NCBI GenBank assembly: GCA_036260255.1
Contig: DATAAF010000116.1
Coordinates: 1-50,254, forward strand
DNA: 50,254 nucleotides
Source: DASZJY01 sp036260255
GTDB lineage: Bacteria; Actinomycetota; Acidimicrobiia; Acidimicrobiales; AC-14
Direction of reading: 5' to 3'
The first letter of the stretch is position 1. Every line of letters begins with the position of its first letter. Of this stretch, positions 9,677 through 20,618 are shown piece after piece. The notes beneath the pieces are model-generated. The model ran no database searches, was not told the DNA's origin, and saw nothing but the letters and a program-made list of their open reading frames with translations. Made by a program: the position numbers and the translations under genes.

Positions 9677-9973
9677 TCAATCGTCGCTGCGGATCTCCTC
9701 CACGTTGACATCCTTGAACGTCACGACCCGGACCGACTTCACGAAGCGGGCCCGGCCGGGGCGGTAGATGTCCCACACCCAGGCGTCGTGCAGCTCCAGC
9801 TCGAGGTGGTCGCGCGCCCCCTCGTTGCGCACCGCCATGTCGACCTTGTTGGCCAGGTAGAACCGGCGCTCGGTCTCGACCACGTACGAGAAGAGGGGAA
9901 GTACGTCGCGGTACTCCTTGTAGAGCTCGAGCTCCATCTCCGTCTCATACCGCTCCAGGTCCTCGGCGCTCAT
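9677..9973 (-). CDS. DUF2469 family protein
   Basis: A 98-residue acidic protein with the conserved opening SAEDLERYETEMELELYKEY and the LFSYVVETERRFYLANKVD block of actinobacterial DUF2469. Function unknown. In many actinobacteria it lies between rnhB and yraN; here yraN follows directly but rnhB is absent upstream. ATG at 9973. Confidence 0.88.
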   Translation of the reverse strand: MSAEDLERYETEMELELYKEYRDVLPLFSYVVETERRFYLANKVDMAVRNEGARDHLELELHDAWVWDIYRPGRARFVKSVRVVTFKDVNVEEIRSDD

Positions 9974-10020
9974 GGCCTCCACTCTACGGGTCGGGGTCGA
10001 CGTACCGGCCTCATGAGGCG

Positions 10021-10371
10021 TCAGGTGGCGGCGCGCTTCTCCTTGATCTTCGCCGCCCGGCCCACGCGGTCGCGGAGGTAGTACAGCTTGGCCCGGCGGA
10101 CGTCGCCCCGGGTGACCACCTCGACGGTGGCGATGATCGGCGAGTGGACTGGGAACGTGCGCTCCACCCCCACGCCGAAGCTGACCTTGCGGACGGTGAA
10201 GGTCTCTCGCACGCCCGAGCCCTGGCGCCGGATGACCACGCCCTGGAACACCTGGATGCGCTCGCGGGTGCCTTCGACGACCCGGACGTGGACCTTCACG
10301 GTGTCGCCCGGCGAGAACTGCGGGAGGTCGGAACGGAGGGAGGCGCGGTCGACGAGGTCGGTGGGGTTCAT
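10021..10371 (-). CDS. rplS: Ribosomal protein L19
   Basis: A 116-residue L19, located at the 30S-50S interface. The FSPGDTVKVHVRVVEG motif, RIQVFQGVVIRRQGSG and the C-terminal LYYLRDRVGRAAKIKEKR are standard. ATG at 10371 overlaps the trmD stop in ATGA. The rimM-trmD-rplS order is almost universal. Confidence 0.96.
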   Translation of the reverse strand: MNPTDLVDRASLRSDLPQFSPGDTVKVHVRVVEGTRERIQVFQGVVIRRQGSGVRETFTVRKVSFGVGVERTFPVHSPIIATVEVVTRGDVRRAKLYYLRDRVGRAAKIKEKRAAT

Positions 10372-11135
10372 GGCGCGTTCGGCTCCTGCGGAGGGCTGGG
10401 CGGACCCCCAGGATAGCCCCCGCCGAACTCGGCGAGGAGCCCCTCCTCCTCGGCGGTGAGGCCACCCCTCCCCACGATCAGGTCGGGCCGGCGCTCGAGG
10501 GTCCGGCGCAGGGCCTGGGCGCGCCGCCACCGGGCCACCCGGCCGTGGTCCCCCGAGCGAAGGACCTCGGGCACCGGCCAGCCCCGGAACTCGGCGGGCC
10601 GGGTGTAGTGGGGGTACTCCAGGAGGCCGTTGCTGAACGACTCGTCCTCGGCGGACACCTCGTTGCCCATGACGCCGGGGACGAGGCGGGTCACCGCCTC
10701 CACGACCACGAAGGCGGCCGCCTCGCCCCCCGCGAGGACGTAGTCCCCGATCGACAGCTCGTCGTCCACCAGGTGCTCGCGGACCCGCTCGTCGACGCCC
10801 TCGTAGCGACCGCACAGCAGCGTGAAGCCGCCGGAGGCGGCCAGCTCGGCGGCCATGGCCTGGTCGAAGCGCCGGCCGCCCGGGCCGAGGAGGAACAGCG
10901 GGCGGGGAGGGGCGGTCGCCTCGACGGCCCGGAAGATGGGCTCCGGCGCCAACACCATCCCCGCCCCTCCACCGAAAGGCGTGTCGTCCACCGAACGATG
11001 GCGGTCGGTCGTGTGGTGGCGGAGGTCGTGGACGACCACGCGGACCACCCCTCGCTCCCGTGCCCTGCCCAGGAGGCCGCCGGCGAGGGCCGGCTCCAGG
11101 ATCTGGGGCAGCACGGTGAAGACGTGGATCTCCAC
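10368..11135 (-). CDS. trmD: tRNA (guanine37-N1)-methyltransferase
   Basis: A 255-residue SPOUT enzyme making m1G37 in tRNAs, which prevents frameshifting. Trefoil-knot motifs LLCGRYEGVDERV and SIGDYVLAGGE are intact. GTG at 11135 (the VEIHVFTVLP start) sits 7 bp after the rimM stop. The C terminus has a short Pro/Gly extension. Overlaps rplS by 4 bp. Confidence 0.95.
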   Translation of the reverse strand: MEIHVFTVLPQILEPALAGGLLGRARERGVVRVVVHDLRHHTTDRHRSVDDTPFGGGAGMVLAPEPIFRAVEATAPPRPLFLLGPGGRRFDQAMAAELAASGGFTLLCGRYEGVDERVREHLVDDELSIGDYVLAGGEAAAFVVVEAVTRLVPGVMGNEVSAEDESFSNGLLEYPHYTRPAEFRGWPVPEVLRSGDHGRVARWRRAQALRRTLERRPDLIVGRGGLTAEEEGLLAEFGGGYPGGPPSPPQEPNAP

Positions 11136-11142
11136 GGGTCGG

Positions 11143-11586
11143 TCAATCCAGCAAGCCGGCGGGAGGGTCGACGACGACGGTGCCGTCGGCCCGGCGCTCG
11201 ACGACGAACACGAGGGGCACCAGGCGCTCGCCCTCCAGCACCAAGAGGTCGGAGGCGGGGTTGGCCTCGACCGCCTCAACCCGCCCGTGGCTGCGGCCGG
11301 TGGTGTCCACCACCTCGGCGCCGACGAGCTCGTGGACCCAGAGGGCGTCCTCCTCGTCCTCGAGGGCGGGGGCAGAGAGCGTGGCGCCCCGAAGCCGCTC
11401 CGCCGCGTCGCGGTCGTCGACGCCGGAGAAGGACACGAGCCAGCGGCCCTGGTGGGGCCGGGCACCGACCACCTCCAGCTCCCCGGCGCCGCAGACGAGG
11501 ACCGACCCGGCGGCCAGGCGGCGCTGGGGACGGTTGCTCACCAGGTCGACCACCACCTCCCCGCGGACGCCGTGGGGCTTGACCAC
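11143..11586 (-). CDS. rimM: 16S rRNA processing protein RimM
   Basis: A 30S maturation factor with an N-terminal RimM barrel (KPHGVRGEV) and a C-terminal PRC barrel (VHELVGAEVVDTTGR). The only standard start is GTG at 11586, with GAGG eight bases upstream. Oddly, the codons just upstream in frame spell the conserved LLEVGR strand that family members have, yet no ATG, GTG, TTG or CTG occurs between them and the in-frame stop. Either the first strand is lost or a rarer codon starts translation. Confidence 0.88.
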   Translation of the reverse strand: MVKPHGVRGEVVVDLVSNRPQRRLAAGSVLVCGAGELEVVGARPHQGRWLVSFSGVDDRDAAERLRGATLSAPALEDEEDALWVHELVGAEVVDTTGRSHGRVEAVEANPASDLLVLEGERLVPLVFVVERRADGTVVVDPPAGLLD

Positions 11587-11608
11587 TCGGCCGACCTCGA
11601 GAAGCGGG

Positions 11609-11965
11609 TCAGTCGACGATGTCGACCTCGGCGTTCACGCCCTCGCTGGCGCCGGCCGCCCGCACGACGGTGCGGATGGCCTGAGCGACCCGTCCCCGGC
11701 GCCCGATGACCCGGCCCATGTCGGCGGGAGCCACGTGCAGGCGGAGGAGCATCGACCCCCGCCGCTGCTCGACGTCCACCACCACCGACTCGGCGTCGTC
11801 GACGATCGAGCGGGCGAGGTACTCGAGGACGGCCCGGGCCACGCCCCCCTCGATCCGGTTGCCGTCGACGTCGTCGGCGGCGTCGAACTCGTCGCCCCCC
11901 TCGACGACGGAGACCGCCGGGTCCAGCTCGTCGAGGTCGTCGGTGGCGGCGTCGGCGTCGCTCAA
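11609..11965 (-). CDS. khpA: KH-domain RNA-binding protein KhpA, acidic N-extension
   Basis: A 118-residue protein whose last 75 residues form a single KH domain with the GRRG loop in GRVIGRRGRVAQAIR. KhpA binds RNA, often with KhpB, and lies between rpsP and rimM in many Gram-positives. The first 40 residues are very acidic (ADAATDDLDELDP and onward) and are longer than the usual 75-80 residue family form. TTG at 11965 overlaps the rpsP stop in TTGA, which supports this start. Confidence 0.88.
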   Translation of the reverse strand: MSDADAATDDLDELDPAVSVVEGGDEFDAADDVDGNRIEGGVARAVLEYLARSIVDDAESVVVDVEQRRGSMLLRLHVAPADMGRVIGRRGRVAQAIRTVVRAAGASEGVNAEVDIVD

Positions 11966-12231
11966 GACGACTTCCCGGAGGTGAACTGCTCCCACGCTCC
12001 GGAGATCTTCAGCAGCTTCTGCACCGGCTCGGTGGGCTGGGCGCCCTTCCGGAGCCACGCCACCGCCTTGTCGTTGTCCACGTTCACCCGCGACGGCTCG
12101 ACCCGCGGCTCGTAGGTTCCGATGGCCTCGATGAACCGCCCGTCCCGAGGCGACCGCTCGTCGGCCGCCACCACCCGGTAGGTCGGTTGCTTCTTCTTCC
12201 CCATGCGCATGAGGCGGAGCTTCACTGCCAT
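11962..12231 (-). CDS. rpsP: Ribosomal protein S16
   Basis: An 89-residue S16 that helps 30S assembly. The N terminus VKLRLMRMGKKKQPTYRVV is diagnostic. ATG at 12231, 29 bp after ffh. It heads the rpsP-khpA-rimM-trmD-rplS block with overlapping starts throughout. Confidence 0.97.
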   Translation of the reverse strand: MAVKLRLMRMGKKKQPTYRVVAADERSPRDGRFIEAIGTYEPRVEPSRVNVDNDKAVAWLRKGAQPTEPVQKLLKISGAWEQFTSGKSS

Positions 12232-12260
12232 GTCGTTCCTCGTCCTTCCTCCGCCGATGC

Positions 12261-13592
<1,332 letters not shown>

Positions 13593-13668
13593 GCGTCGCC
13601 CAGAGTACCGGAGAGGTCCGGGCCGGCCGTCGGCAACGGCGGCGGGCGATGTTGGGAGGCCTCCGGCA

Positions 13669-13705
13669 ACGGCGGGCGTGGTGCGAAGCACCCGGGTGCC
13701 CGCCG

Positions 13706-13706
<1 letters not shown>
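13669..13706 (-). terminator. Hairpin between ftsY and ffh
   Basis: Outer arms ACGGCGGGC (13669-13677) and GCCCGCCGT (13698-13706) are perfectly complementary. An inner stem GGTGC/GCACC with a 3-base loop stacks inside. It starts at the ftsY stop codon. No U-run follows, so partial termination or mRNA processing is as likely as full termination. Confidence 0.6.
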
Positions 13707-14950
<1,244 letters not shown>

Positions 14951-14983
14951 GTCCCTCTCACCCTACCGATCCGCCGAGGGGGA

Positions 14984-17900
14984 TCAGCCGGCGCTGATGG
15001 CCCTCACGCGCTCGGAGACCACCCGTGACGTACCCCCCGCCTGCATGGTGACGCCGTAGAGGCAGTCGGCCGCCTCCATCGTGCGCTTCTGGTGGGTCAC
15101 GACCACCAGCTGGGCCTCCTGGCGGAACTCGCTCAGCAGGTCGAGGAAGCGGTGGAGGTTGACGTCGTCGAGGGCGGCCTCGACCTCGTCGAGCAGGTAG
15201 AACGGCGACGGCCGGCTCCGGAAGACGGCGAACAGGAACGCCAGCGCGCACAGCGAGCGCTCCCCTCCTGAGAGGAGGGAGAGGCGGCGGACGTTCTTGC
15301 CCGCCGGGCGGGCCTCGATCTCGATCCCTGTCTCCAGCAGGTCGTCGACGTCCGTGAGCCGCAGCCGCCCTTGCCCGCCGGGGAAGAGCGTCTCGAAGAG
15401 GCGGACGAAGTTGTCGGCGACGTCGGCGTAGGCGGCCGACAGGAGCTGGACGATCTCGGCGTCGACCGCCCGGATCACCCGCCCGAGCTCCCGCCGCGTG
15501 GTGCGGACGTCCTCGAGCTGGCCCTCGAGGAACGAGTGGCGGTCCTGGAGGGTGGCCAGCTCCTCGGTGGCCAGGGGGTTCACCGGGCCCAGCAGCCGGA
15601 GCTCCCGCTCCAGCTCGCGGGCGCGGCTCTCGGCGCTGGTGGCGGGGCCCAGCTCGGGGCAGGGCGCGCCCTCGGCCGCCTCGGGTTCGACGTCGAGCTC
15701 CCGGCGGACGGCGTCGACGGCGGCCTCCAGCCGCATGGCGGCCTGGGCGGCGTCGAGCTCGGCCCGACGAGACCGCTCGCGGACCTCCTCCATCCGGCGC
15801 TCGCCGTCGGCGCGGCGCCGCCGCAGGTCGTCCAGACGCCGGGAGGTGGCGGCCAGGACCTCGGCTTGGCGCTGCCGGTGGGCGCGGGCGTCGGCCAGGC
15901 GGGACTCGACGTCGGCCAGCCGCGCCTCCACCATCCCGGCCAGGCGCTCCACGCAGGTGGCCGCTCGCTCGAGGGCGGCCCGGCGGATCGCCACCGCCGC
16001 ACGGTCGGCACCGAGGAGCCGGCCGAGGCGGGACTCGACGTCGGCCCGGCGGGCGCTCAGGTACTCCCGTCGTTGCTCGAGGGCCGCCCGCCTGATCTGC
16101 ACCTCCGTGGCCAGGCTGGCCAGCGCCTGGGACCGCTCGTGGAGGCGGCGGGCTTCGGCCGCCAAGGCCGCCTCCGCCTCGGCGCCGGCTGCCTCCTCCG
16201 CCTCCAGCTCCGGCAGGGCGGTCTCCAGCTCGGCCACCCGCCCCTCCGCCGACGCCAGGCGCTCCTCCTGGCCGGAGATGGCGGCCCTGACCTCGTCCAT
16301 GGCCGTGGCCAAGTCCCGCCGCTCCGCTTCCAACGCGGCGACGGCCTGCAAGAGCTCGGCGGTCTCCCGGTCGTGCTCGGCCACGGCCCGGGACCTGGCG
16401 TCGTAGCGCGACGCGAGCTCCTCGAGGGCCCGCCGGGCCGCTTGCAGCCAGTCCGAGACCTCACTCGCGGTCTCCGCCACCCGGTCGGCCCGCCGCCGGG
16501 CGTCGGCCAGCGCGGCCCGGGTGGCGGCCGGGCCTCCGCCGCCGACCCGCCATCCCCCGGGCGCGAAGCGGTCGCCGGCGTGGGTGACGACCACCGCGGA
16601 AGGATGGGCCGACGCGGTGTCGATCGCCTCCTCCCATCCGCCTCTCACCGCAACCGCCCGGGCGAGCAGGACGTCGAGCAGCGCCTCGACCCCTGGCGGC
16701 CCTCCGGGGGCGGCCGACACGTGCCGCCTCACCGGCTCGGCGGTGAGCGGGAGGCCCGGCCCGTCATCGGGCTCGCCGATCCCCAGGGGCAGGAAGGCCG
16801 GCGCCACCGCGCCGGCCACCACGTCGGCCAGGACGCGGCGCGCCGCGTCGGCCCCCTCGACGACCAGGGCCCCCAGGGCCTCGCCGGCGGCGGCCTCGAA
16901 CGCCGCCTCCCATCCCGGGTCGACGACCACCAGGTCGGCGAGGGTCCCGAGGACGCCGTCCACATCGACGAGCGCGCCGACGTCCGGCCGGGCGTGGTCG
17001 AGGGCGAGGACGAGGGCCTCGACCCGCGCCGCCCACACCGCCACCTCGGCATCGGCCTCACGGCAGGCCGCCTCGGCGGCGGCGAGGTCGGCGGCCGCCG
17101 CCGACCGCTCGGCGTCCGCCTCGGCGAGGGCGGCACCCAGGCGGTTCCGCACCCGTGCCGCGTTGTCGAGCTCGACCCGCCGGCCGGCCAGATCGGCGTC
17201 GATCGTGGCCAGGCCGTCCTCCAACGACGCCAGCCGGTTCTCCAGCCGGGCCCGCTCGGCCCGGTCTCGGTCGGCGGCCGCCCGCAGCGCCGCCAGCTCA
17301 CCCCTGGCCTCCCCCGCCCGACCGGTCGCCGGCCAGGCACGGGCGGCCGACCGCGCCTCGAGCTCGGCGCGGTCCGCCGCCAGCTCTGCCTCGGCGGCGT
17401 CGAGGTGCTCGACGTCGGGACCCAGCGCCGCCACCGCGTCGTCGACCTGGCTCAGCTCGGCCGTCAGCGACCGGGCGTCGGCTTCGAGCGAGGCGACGAG
17501 GGCGGCGTCGACCTCGGCGGCCCGATCGCGCTCGAGCGAGCGGCGCCGTTCGGCCAGCACCGCGGCCAGGCCCCGCGCCCGCTCCCTCACCGACTCCAGC
17601 CGGCCCACGACCTCGTCGAGGCGGAGGTGGCCGACCGCCGAGAGCCACCGCTCGGCCGACGCGATCGACACGTCCAGGGCATCCAGCTCGTCCCGCACCC
17701 GCGTCTCCTGTGTGGCGACCGCCTGCTCGGCGCGGCCGGCGAGCTCCACCGCCGCGCGCAGACCGGCGATCCGGCGACCGGCCAGGTGGAGGCGCAGGGC
17801 GCGCAGCTCCGACGCCAGGGCGTCGTGGCGGCGGGTCGCCTCGGCCTGGCGCTCGAGCGGCCGCAGCTGGCGGCGGACCTCCCGCAGCAGGTCGGCCAGG

Positions 17901-18472
17901 CGGAGGAGGTTGGCCTCGGTGGCCTCGAGCCGCCGCTGCGCCTTCTCCTTGCGCCGCCGGAACTTCAGGATGCCGGCGGCCTCCTCGACGATCAGCCGGC
18001 GGTCTTCGGGGCGGGCGTCGAGGACGGTGTCGAGTTGGCCCTGGGAGACGATGACGTGTTGCTGGCGACCCACGCCTGAGTCCGACAGCAGCTCCTGCAG
18101 GTCGAGGAGCCGGCACGCCACGCCGTTGATGGAGTACTCGCTCTCACCGGAGGAGCGGAACAGCGTGCGGGTGATGGTGACGTCGGTGAACTCGATCGGG
18201 AGCAGGCCCGAGGAGTTGTCGATGGTCAGCGACACCTCCGCCCGGCCCAAGGGCGACCGTCCCCCACCGCCGGCGAAGATCACGTCGTCCATGCGGCCGG
18301 ACCGCACGGTGCGCGGCCCCTGGGCGCCGAGCACCCAGGCCACCGCGTCGACCAGGTTGGACTTCCCGCTGCCGTTGGGCCCGACGACGACCGTCACCCC
18401 GGGCTCGAACTCCAGGGTGGTCGGCTCGACAAAGGACTTGAACCCCTTGAGCGTCAAGGAGCGCAGGAACAC
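14984..18472 (-). CDS. smc: Chromosome segregation protein SMC
   Basis: A 1162-residue SMC ATPase that forms the condensin ring with ScpA/ScpB. Walker A GPNGSGKSN lies near residue 35. Long coiled coils flank a hinge around the middle (LVDVDGVLGTLADLVVVDP and onward). The C-terminal head has LSGGERSL and Walker B YLLDEVEAALDD. The GTG at 18472 is preferred over the longer open frame because homology starts at FLRSLTLKGFKSF and a TAGCCT hexamer sits 7 nt upstream. Confidence 0.95.
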   Translation of the reverse strand: MFLRSLTLKGFKSFVEPTTLEFEPGVTVVVGPNGSGKSNLVDAVAWVLGAQGPRTVRSGRMDDVIFAGGGGRSPLGRAEVSLTIDNSSGLLPIEFTDVTITRTLFRSSGESEYSINGVACRLLDLQELLSDSGVGRQQHVIVSQGQLDTVLDARPEDRRLIVEEAAGILKFRRRKEKAQRRLEATEANLLRLADLLREVRRQLRPLERQAEATRRHDALASELRALRLHLAGRRIAGLRAAVELAGRAEQAVATQETRVRDELDALDVSIASAERWLSAVGHLRLDEVVGRLESVRERARGLAAVLAERRRSLERDRAAEVDAALVASLEADARSLTAELSQVDDAVAALGPDVEHLDAAEAELAADRAELEARSAARAWPATGRAGEARGELAALRAAADRDRAERARLENRLASLEDGLATIDADLAGRRVELDNAARVRNRLGAALAEADAERSAAAADLAAAEAACREADAEVAVWAARVEALVLALDHARPDVGALVDVDGVLGTLADLVVVDPGWEAAFEAAAGEALGALVVEGADAARRVLADVVAGAVAPAFLPLGIGEPDDGPGLPLTAEPVRRHVSAAPGGPPGVEALLDVLLARAVAVRGGWEEAIDTASAHPSAVVVTHAGDRFAPGGWRVGGGGPAATRAALADARRRADRVAETASEVSDWLQAARRALEELASRYDARSRAVAEHDRETAELLQAVAALEAERRDLATAMDEVRAAISGQEERLASAEGRVAELETALPELEAEEAAGAEAEAALAAEARRLHERSQALASLATEVQIRRAALEQRREYLSARRADVESRLGRLLGADRAAVAIRRAALERAATCVERLAGMVEARLADVESRLADARAHRQRQAEVLAATSRRLDDLRRRRADGERRMEEVRERSRRAELDAAQAAMRLEAAVDAVRRELDVEPEAAEGAPCPELGPATSAESRARELERELRLLGPVNPLATEELATLQDRHSFLEGQLEDVRTTRRELGRVIRAVDAEIVQLLSAAYADVADNFVRLFETLFPGGQGRLRLTDVDDLLETGIEIEARPAGKNVRRLSLLSGGERSLCALAFLFAVFRSRPSPFYLLDEVEAALDDVNLHRFLDLLSEFRQEAQLVVVTHQKRTMEAADCLYGVTMQAGGTSRVVSERVRAISAG

Positions 18473-18479
18473 GCCACGG

Positions 18480-18485
18480 AGGCTA
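18480..18485 (-). promoter_or_regulatory. -10 hexamer for leaderless smc
   Basis: TAGCCT on the minus strand, 7 nt before the smc GTG. No clear -35. Same layout as several other genes in the window. Confidence 0.45.
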
Positions 18486-18619
18486 ACGGCGCCCCGCTTC
18501 GCGTCCGCGGATATCCGGCGGTGGCCGCCGCCGCGGCGAAGCCGCTTCACCGGCTGCCGCCGAAAAGAAGTGAGCGCGGAGGGCGGCGGCTCCGCCGACC
18601 GCCCGGAGCACGTTCAAAC

Positions 18620-18648
18620 TCGCCGAGCAACCTCCGGTTGCGAGGCGA
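18620..18648 (-). terminator. Hairpin after mutM
   Basis: Stem TCGCC/GGCGA, a tandem G-A internal mismatch, then GCAACC/GGTTGC closing a 3-base loop. It lies 4 bp below the mutM stop. No U-run follows on the minus strand, so its strength is uncertain. Confidence 0.45.
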
Positions 18649-18651
18649 AGG

Positions 18652-19491
18652 TCATACCTGGCACTGGGGGCACAGGAAGGACGAGCGGCCGTTGACCTTG
18701 ACTTTCACGATGGTGCTGCGGCAGCGGCGGCAGGCTTCGCCCTCGCGGTCGTAGACCTTGTGGAGGGTCTGGTACTCGCCCGCCTCGCCGAACAGGTCGC
18801 GGTACTGCTCGTCGGCCAGCGACGAGCCTCGGTGCTTGATGGCCTCCTGGAGGGTCTCGACCATGGCCCGGTACAGGCGCCTGACCTCCTGCGACGACAG
18901 GCTGTCGGACGGCCGGTCGTAGCGGAGCCCGGCGGCGAAGAGGATCTCGTCGCTGTAGATGTTGCCGATGCCGGCGACGAAGCGCTGGTCCATGAGCAGC
19001 ACCTTGAGCTTCGTCTTGCGCGCCGCCAGCATCTCGCCGAACCGGGTCCACGACATCATGTCGTCTACCGGGTCGAAGCCCAGGTGGGCCAGCTCGGGCA
19101 CCTGGTTCTCGAGCTCGTCGGGCGTGGTCACGAACAGCTCGCCGAACGTGCGGGGATCGACGAACCGCAGCTGCCCGCCCTGGGTGAACGTGATCACCAC
19201 GTGGGTGTGCTTCGGGAGCGGCTCCTTGGGCCCTTTGGAGCGCAGGAGCTGGCCGCTCATGCCCAGGTGGGCCACGAGGATGTCTGCGCTGTCCAGCGGG
19301 ACCAGCAGGTACTTCCCCCGGCGTTGGACACCGGTGACCTTGCGTCCCTCGAGCTTGGAGATGAAGTGCTTCTTGTTGGGGTGGCGCCGGATCGAGCGCA
19401 TGCCGGTGACCTCCACCTGGCGGATGCGCTTGCCCACGACCTCCCGGTCGAGGTCGCGGCGGATGGTCTCGACCTCGGGGAGCTCAGGCAC
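18652..19491 (-). CDS. mutM: Formamidopyrimidine-DNA glycosylase
   Basis: A 279-residue Fpg that removes 8-oxoguanine and cleaves the abasic site. The catalytic PELPEVE start is intact (Pro2, Glu3 counting the initiator), the beta-hairpin lysine lies in RRGKYLL, and the HLGMSGQL and IGNIYSDEILF blocks are present. The C-terminal zinc finger is CRRC...CPQC. GTG at 19491 overlaps the rnc stop by 8 bp. Confidence 0.96.
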   Translation of the reverse strand: MPELPEVETIRRDLDREVVGKRIRQVEVTGMRSIRRHPNKKHFISKLEGRKVTGVQRRGKYLLVPLDSADILVAHLGMSGQLLRSKGPKEPLPKHTHVVITFTQGGQLRFVDPRTFGELFVTTPDELENQVPELAHLGFDPVDDMMSWTRFGEMLAARKTKLKVLLMDQRFVAGIGNIYSDEILFAAGLRYDRPSDSLSSQEVRRLYRAMVETLQEAIKHRGSSLADEQYRDLFGEAGEYQTLHKVYDREGEACRRCRSTIVKVKVNGRSSFLCPQCQV

Positions 19492-20233
19492 CGGGGTCGG
19501 TGGTGGAGCCCCCGCCGTCCACCTCCTCCACCGGCGAGGCGGTCACACCCATGAGGGCCTCCCACGCCACCCGGGCGGCGGCCTGTTCCGCCTGCTTCTT
19601 CGACCGTCCCACGCCCGTTCCCAGCGCCTGGCCGGCGATGAACACCACCGCCGAGAAGCGCTTGGCGTGGTCCGGGCCCTCGCCGAACACGTCGTAGCGG
19701 GGCAGCTGGTCGAACCGCCGGGCGGCCAGCTCCTGGAGCCGGGTCTTGTAGTCATGCCCGCCGGGGCCGGCGGCGGCCTCCGCGATGCGCGGTCCGAGGA
19801 GGCGCATGACCAGCTCCGCCGCCGCGTCCCAACCACCGTCGAGGTAGACGGCGCCGATGACCGCCTCCATGGCGTCCGCCAGGATCGAAGGCTTCTCCCG
19901 CCCACCCGACGCGTCCTCCCCCTTGCCGAGGAGCAGGCTCCGCCCCAGGCCCAGCTTCTCGGCCACCTCGGCGAGGGCGCCGGCGTTGACGACCGCCGCC
20001 CGGACCTGGGCCAGATGGCCCTCGGGCAGCCCGGGGTACGTCCGGAAGACATGGTCGGTGACCACCAGCCCGAGGACGGCGTCGCCCAGGAACTCGAGGC
20101 GCTCGTTCGACTCGGTCCCCGGGGTCTCGGCGCACCAGGAGCGGTGCGCCATGGCCCGGGCGAGCAGGTGGGGATCTCCGAAGCGACGCCCCAGCCGCTC
20201 ATCCAGCGCCTCCGCCTCGGGCTCGAGGCTCAG
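19484..20233 (-). CDS. rnc: Ribonuclease III, probable CTG start
   Basis: A double-stranded-RNA endonuclease for rRNA processing. The catalytic block ERLEFLGDAVLGL and the second acidic helix DAMEAVIGAVYLDGGW are intact, followed by a C-terminal dsRBD starting near HDYKTRLQELA. The first ATG (20152) would remove the first helix (LDERLGRRFGDPHLLARAM). That helix is in frame upstream, with no ATG, GTG or TTG. A CTG at 20233 overlaps the acpP stop as CTGA and gives 249 residues, a normal length. I take this as the start. Confidence 0.88.
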   Translation of the reverse strand: MSLEPEAEALDERLGRRFGDPHLLARAMAHRSWCAETPGTESNERLEFLGDAVLGLVVTDHVFRTYPGLPEGHLAQVRAAVVNAGALAEVAEKLGLGRSLLLGKGEDASGGREKPSILADAMEAVIGAVYLDGGWDAAAELVMRLLGPRIAEAAAGPGGHDYKTRLQELAARRFDQLPRYDVFGEGPDHAKRFSAVVFIAGQALGTGVGRSKKQAEQAAARVAWEALMGVTASPVEEVDGGGSTTDPGA

Positions 20234-20538
20234 GACGAAGCTGCCCCGCCGACGCGAGCCACGACGTAGTCGACGGCGTCTCGCACCGTCTTCAGGTCCT
20301 CCAGGTCTTCGTCCTCGATCCGGAACCCGCCGTCCCCGCGCTCTCCGAGCTCCTCCTCCAGAGCCTCCACGAGCTCGATGAGGGCGAGCGAGTCGGCGTC
20401 GAGGTCGTCGCTGAACGACGCTCCCTCGCTGATCGCCGAGGGGTCGATCTCGAGGATGTCGGCCAGGCGGTCTCGGATGAGGTCGAGCACCTGCTGGCGA
20501 CTCATGGGGCTCCGCTCGACGTCGGTCTCCGGAGACAC
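20230..20538 (-). CDS. acpP: Acyl carrier protein
   Basis: Carries acyl chains on a phosphopantetheine attached to the Ser in DADSLALIE. GTG at 20538 has AAGGAG nine bases upstream and gives 102 residues; ATG at 20505 gives 91 and has GGAG close by. Either may be used. A short acidic insert precedes the third helix. It lies between plsX and rnc, a common bacterial order. Confidence 0.92.
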   Translation of the reverse strand: MSPETDVERSPMSRQQVLDLIRDRLADILEIDPSAISEGASFSDDLDADSLALIELVEALEEELGERGDGGFRIEDEDLEDLKTVRDAVDYVVARVGGAASS

Positions 20539-20618
20539 CGGCACACGCTCCTTGGTGCGGGAAGGGCAGGACGACGGCGGGAGTCTACTGAGGACGCCGG
20601 ACCCGCGCGCCGGGGCGT

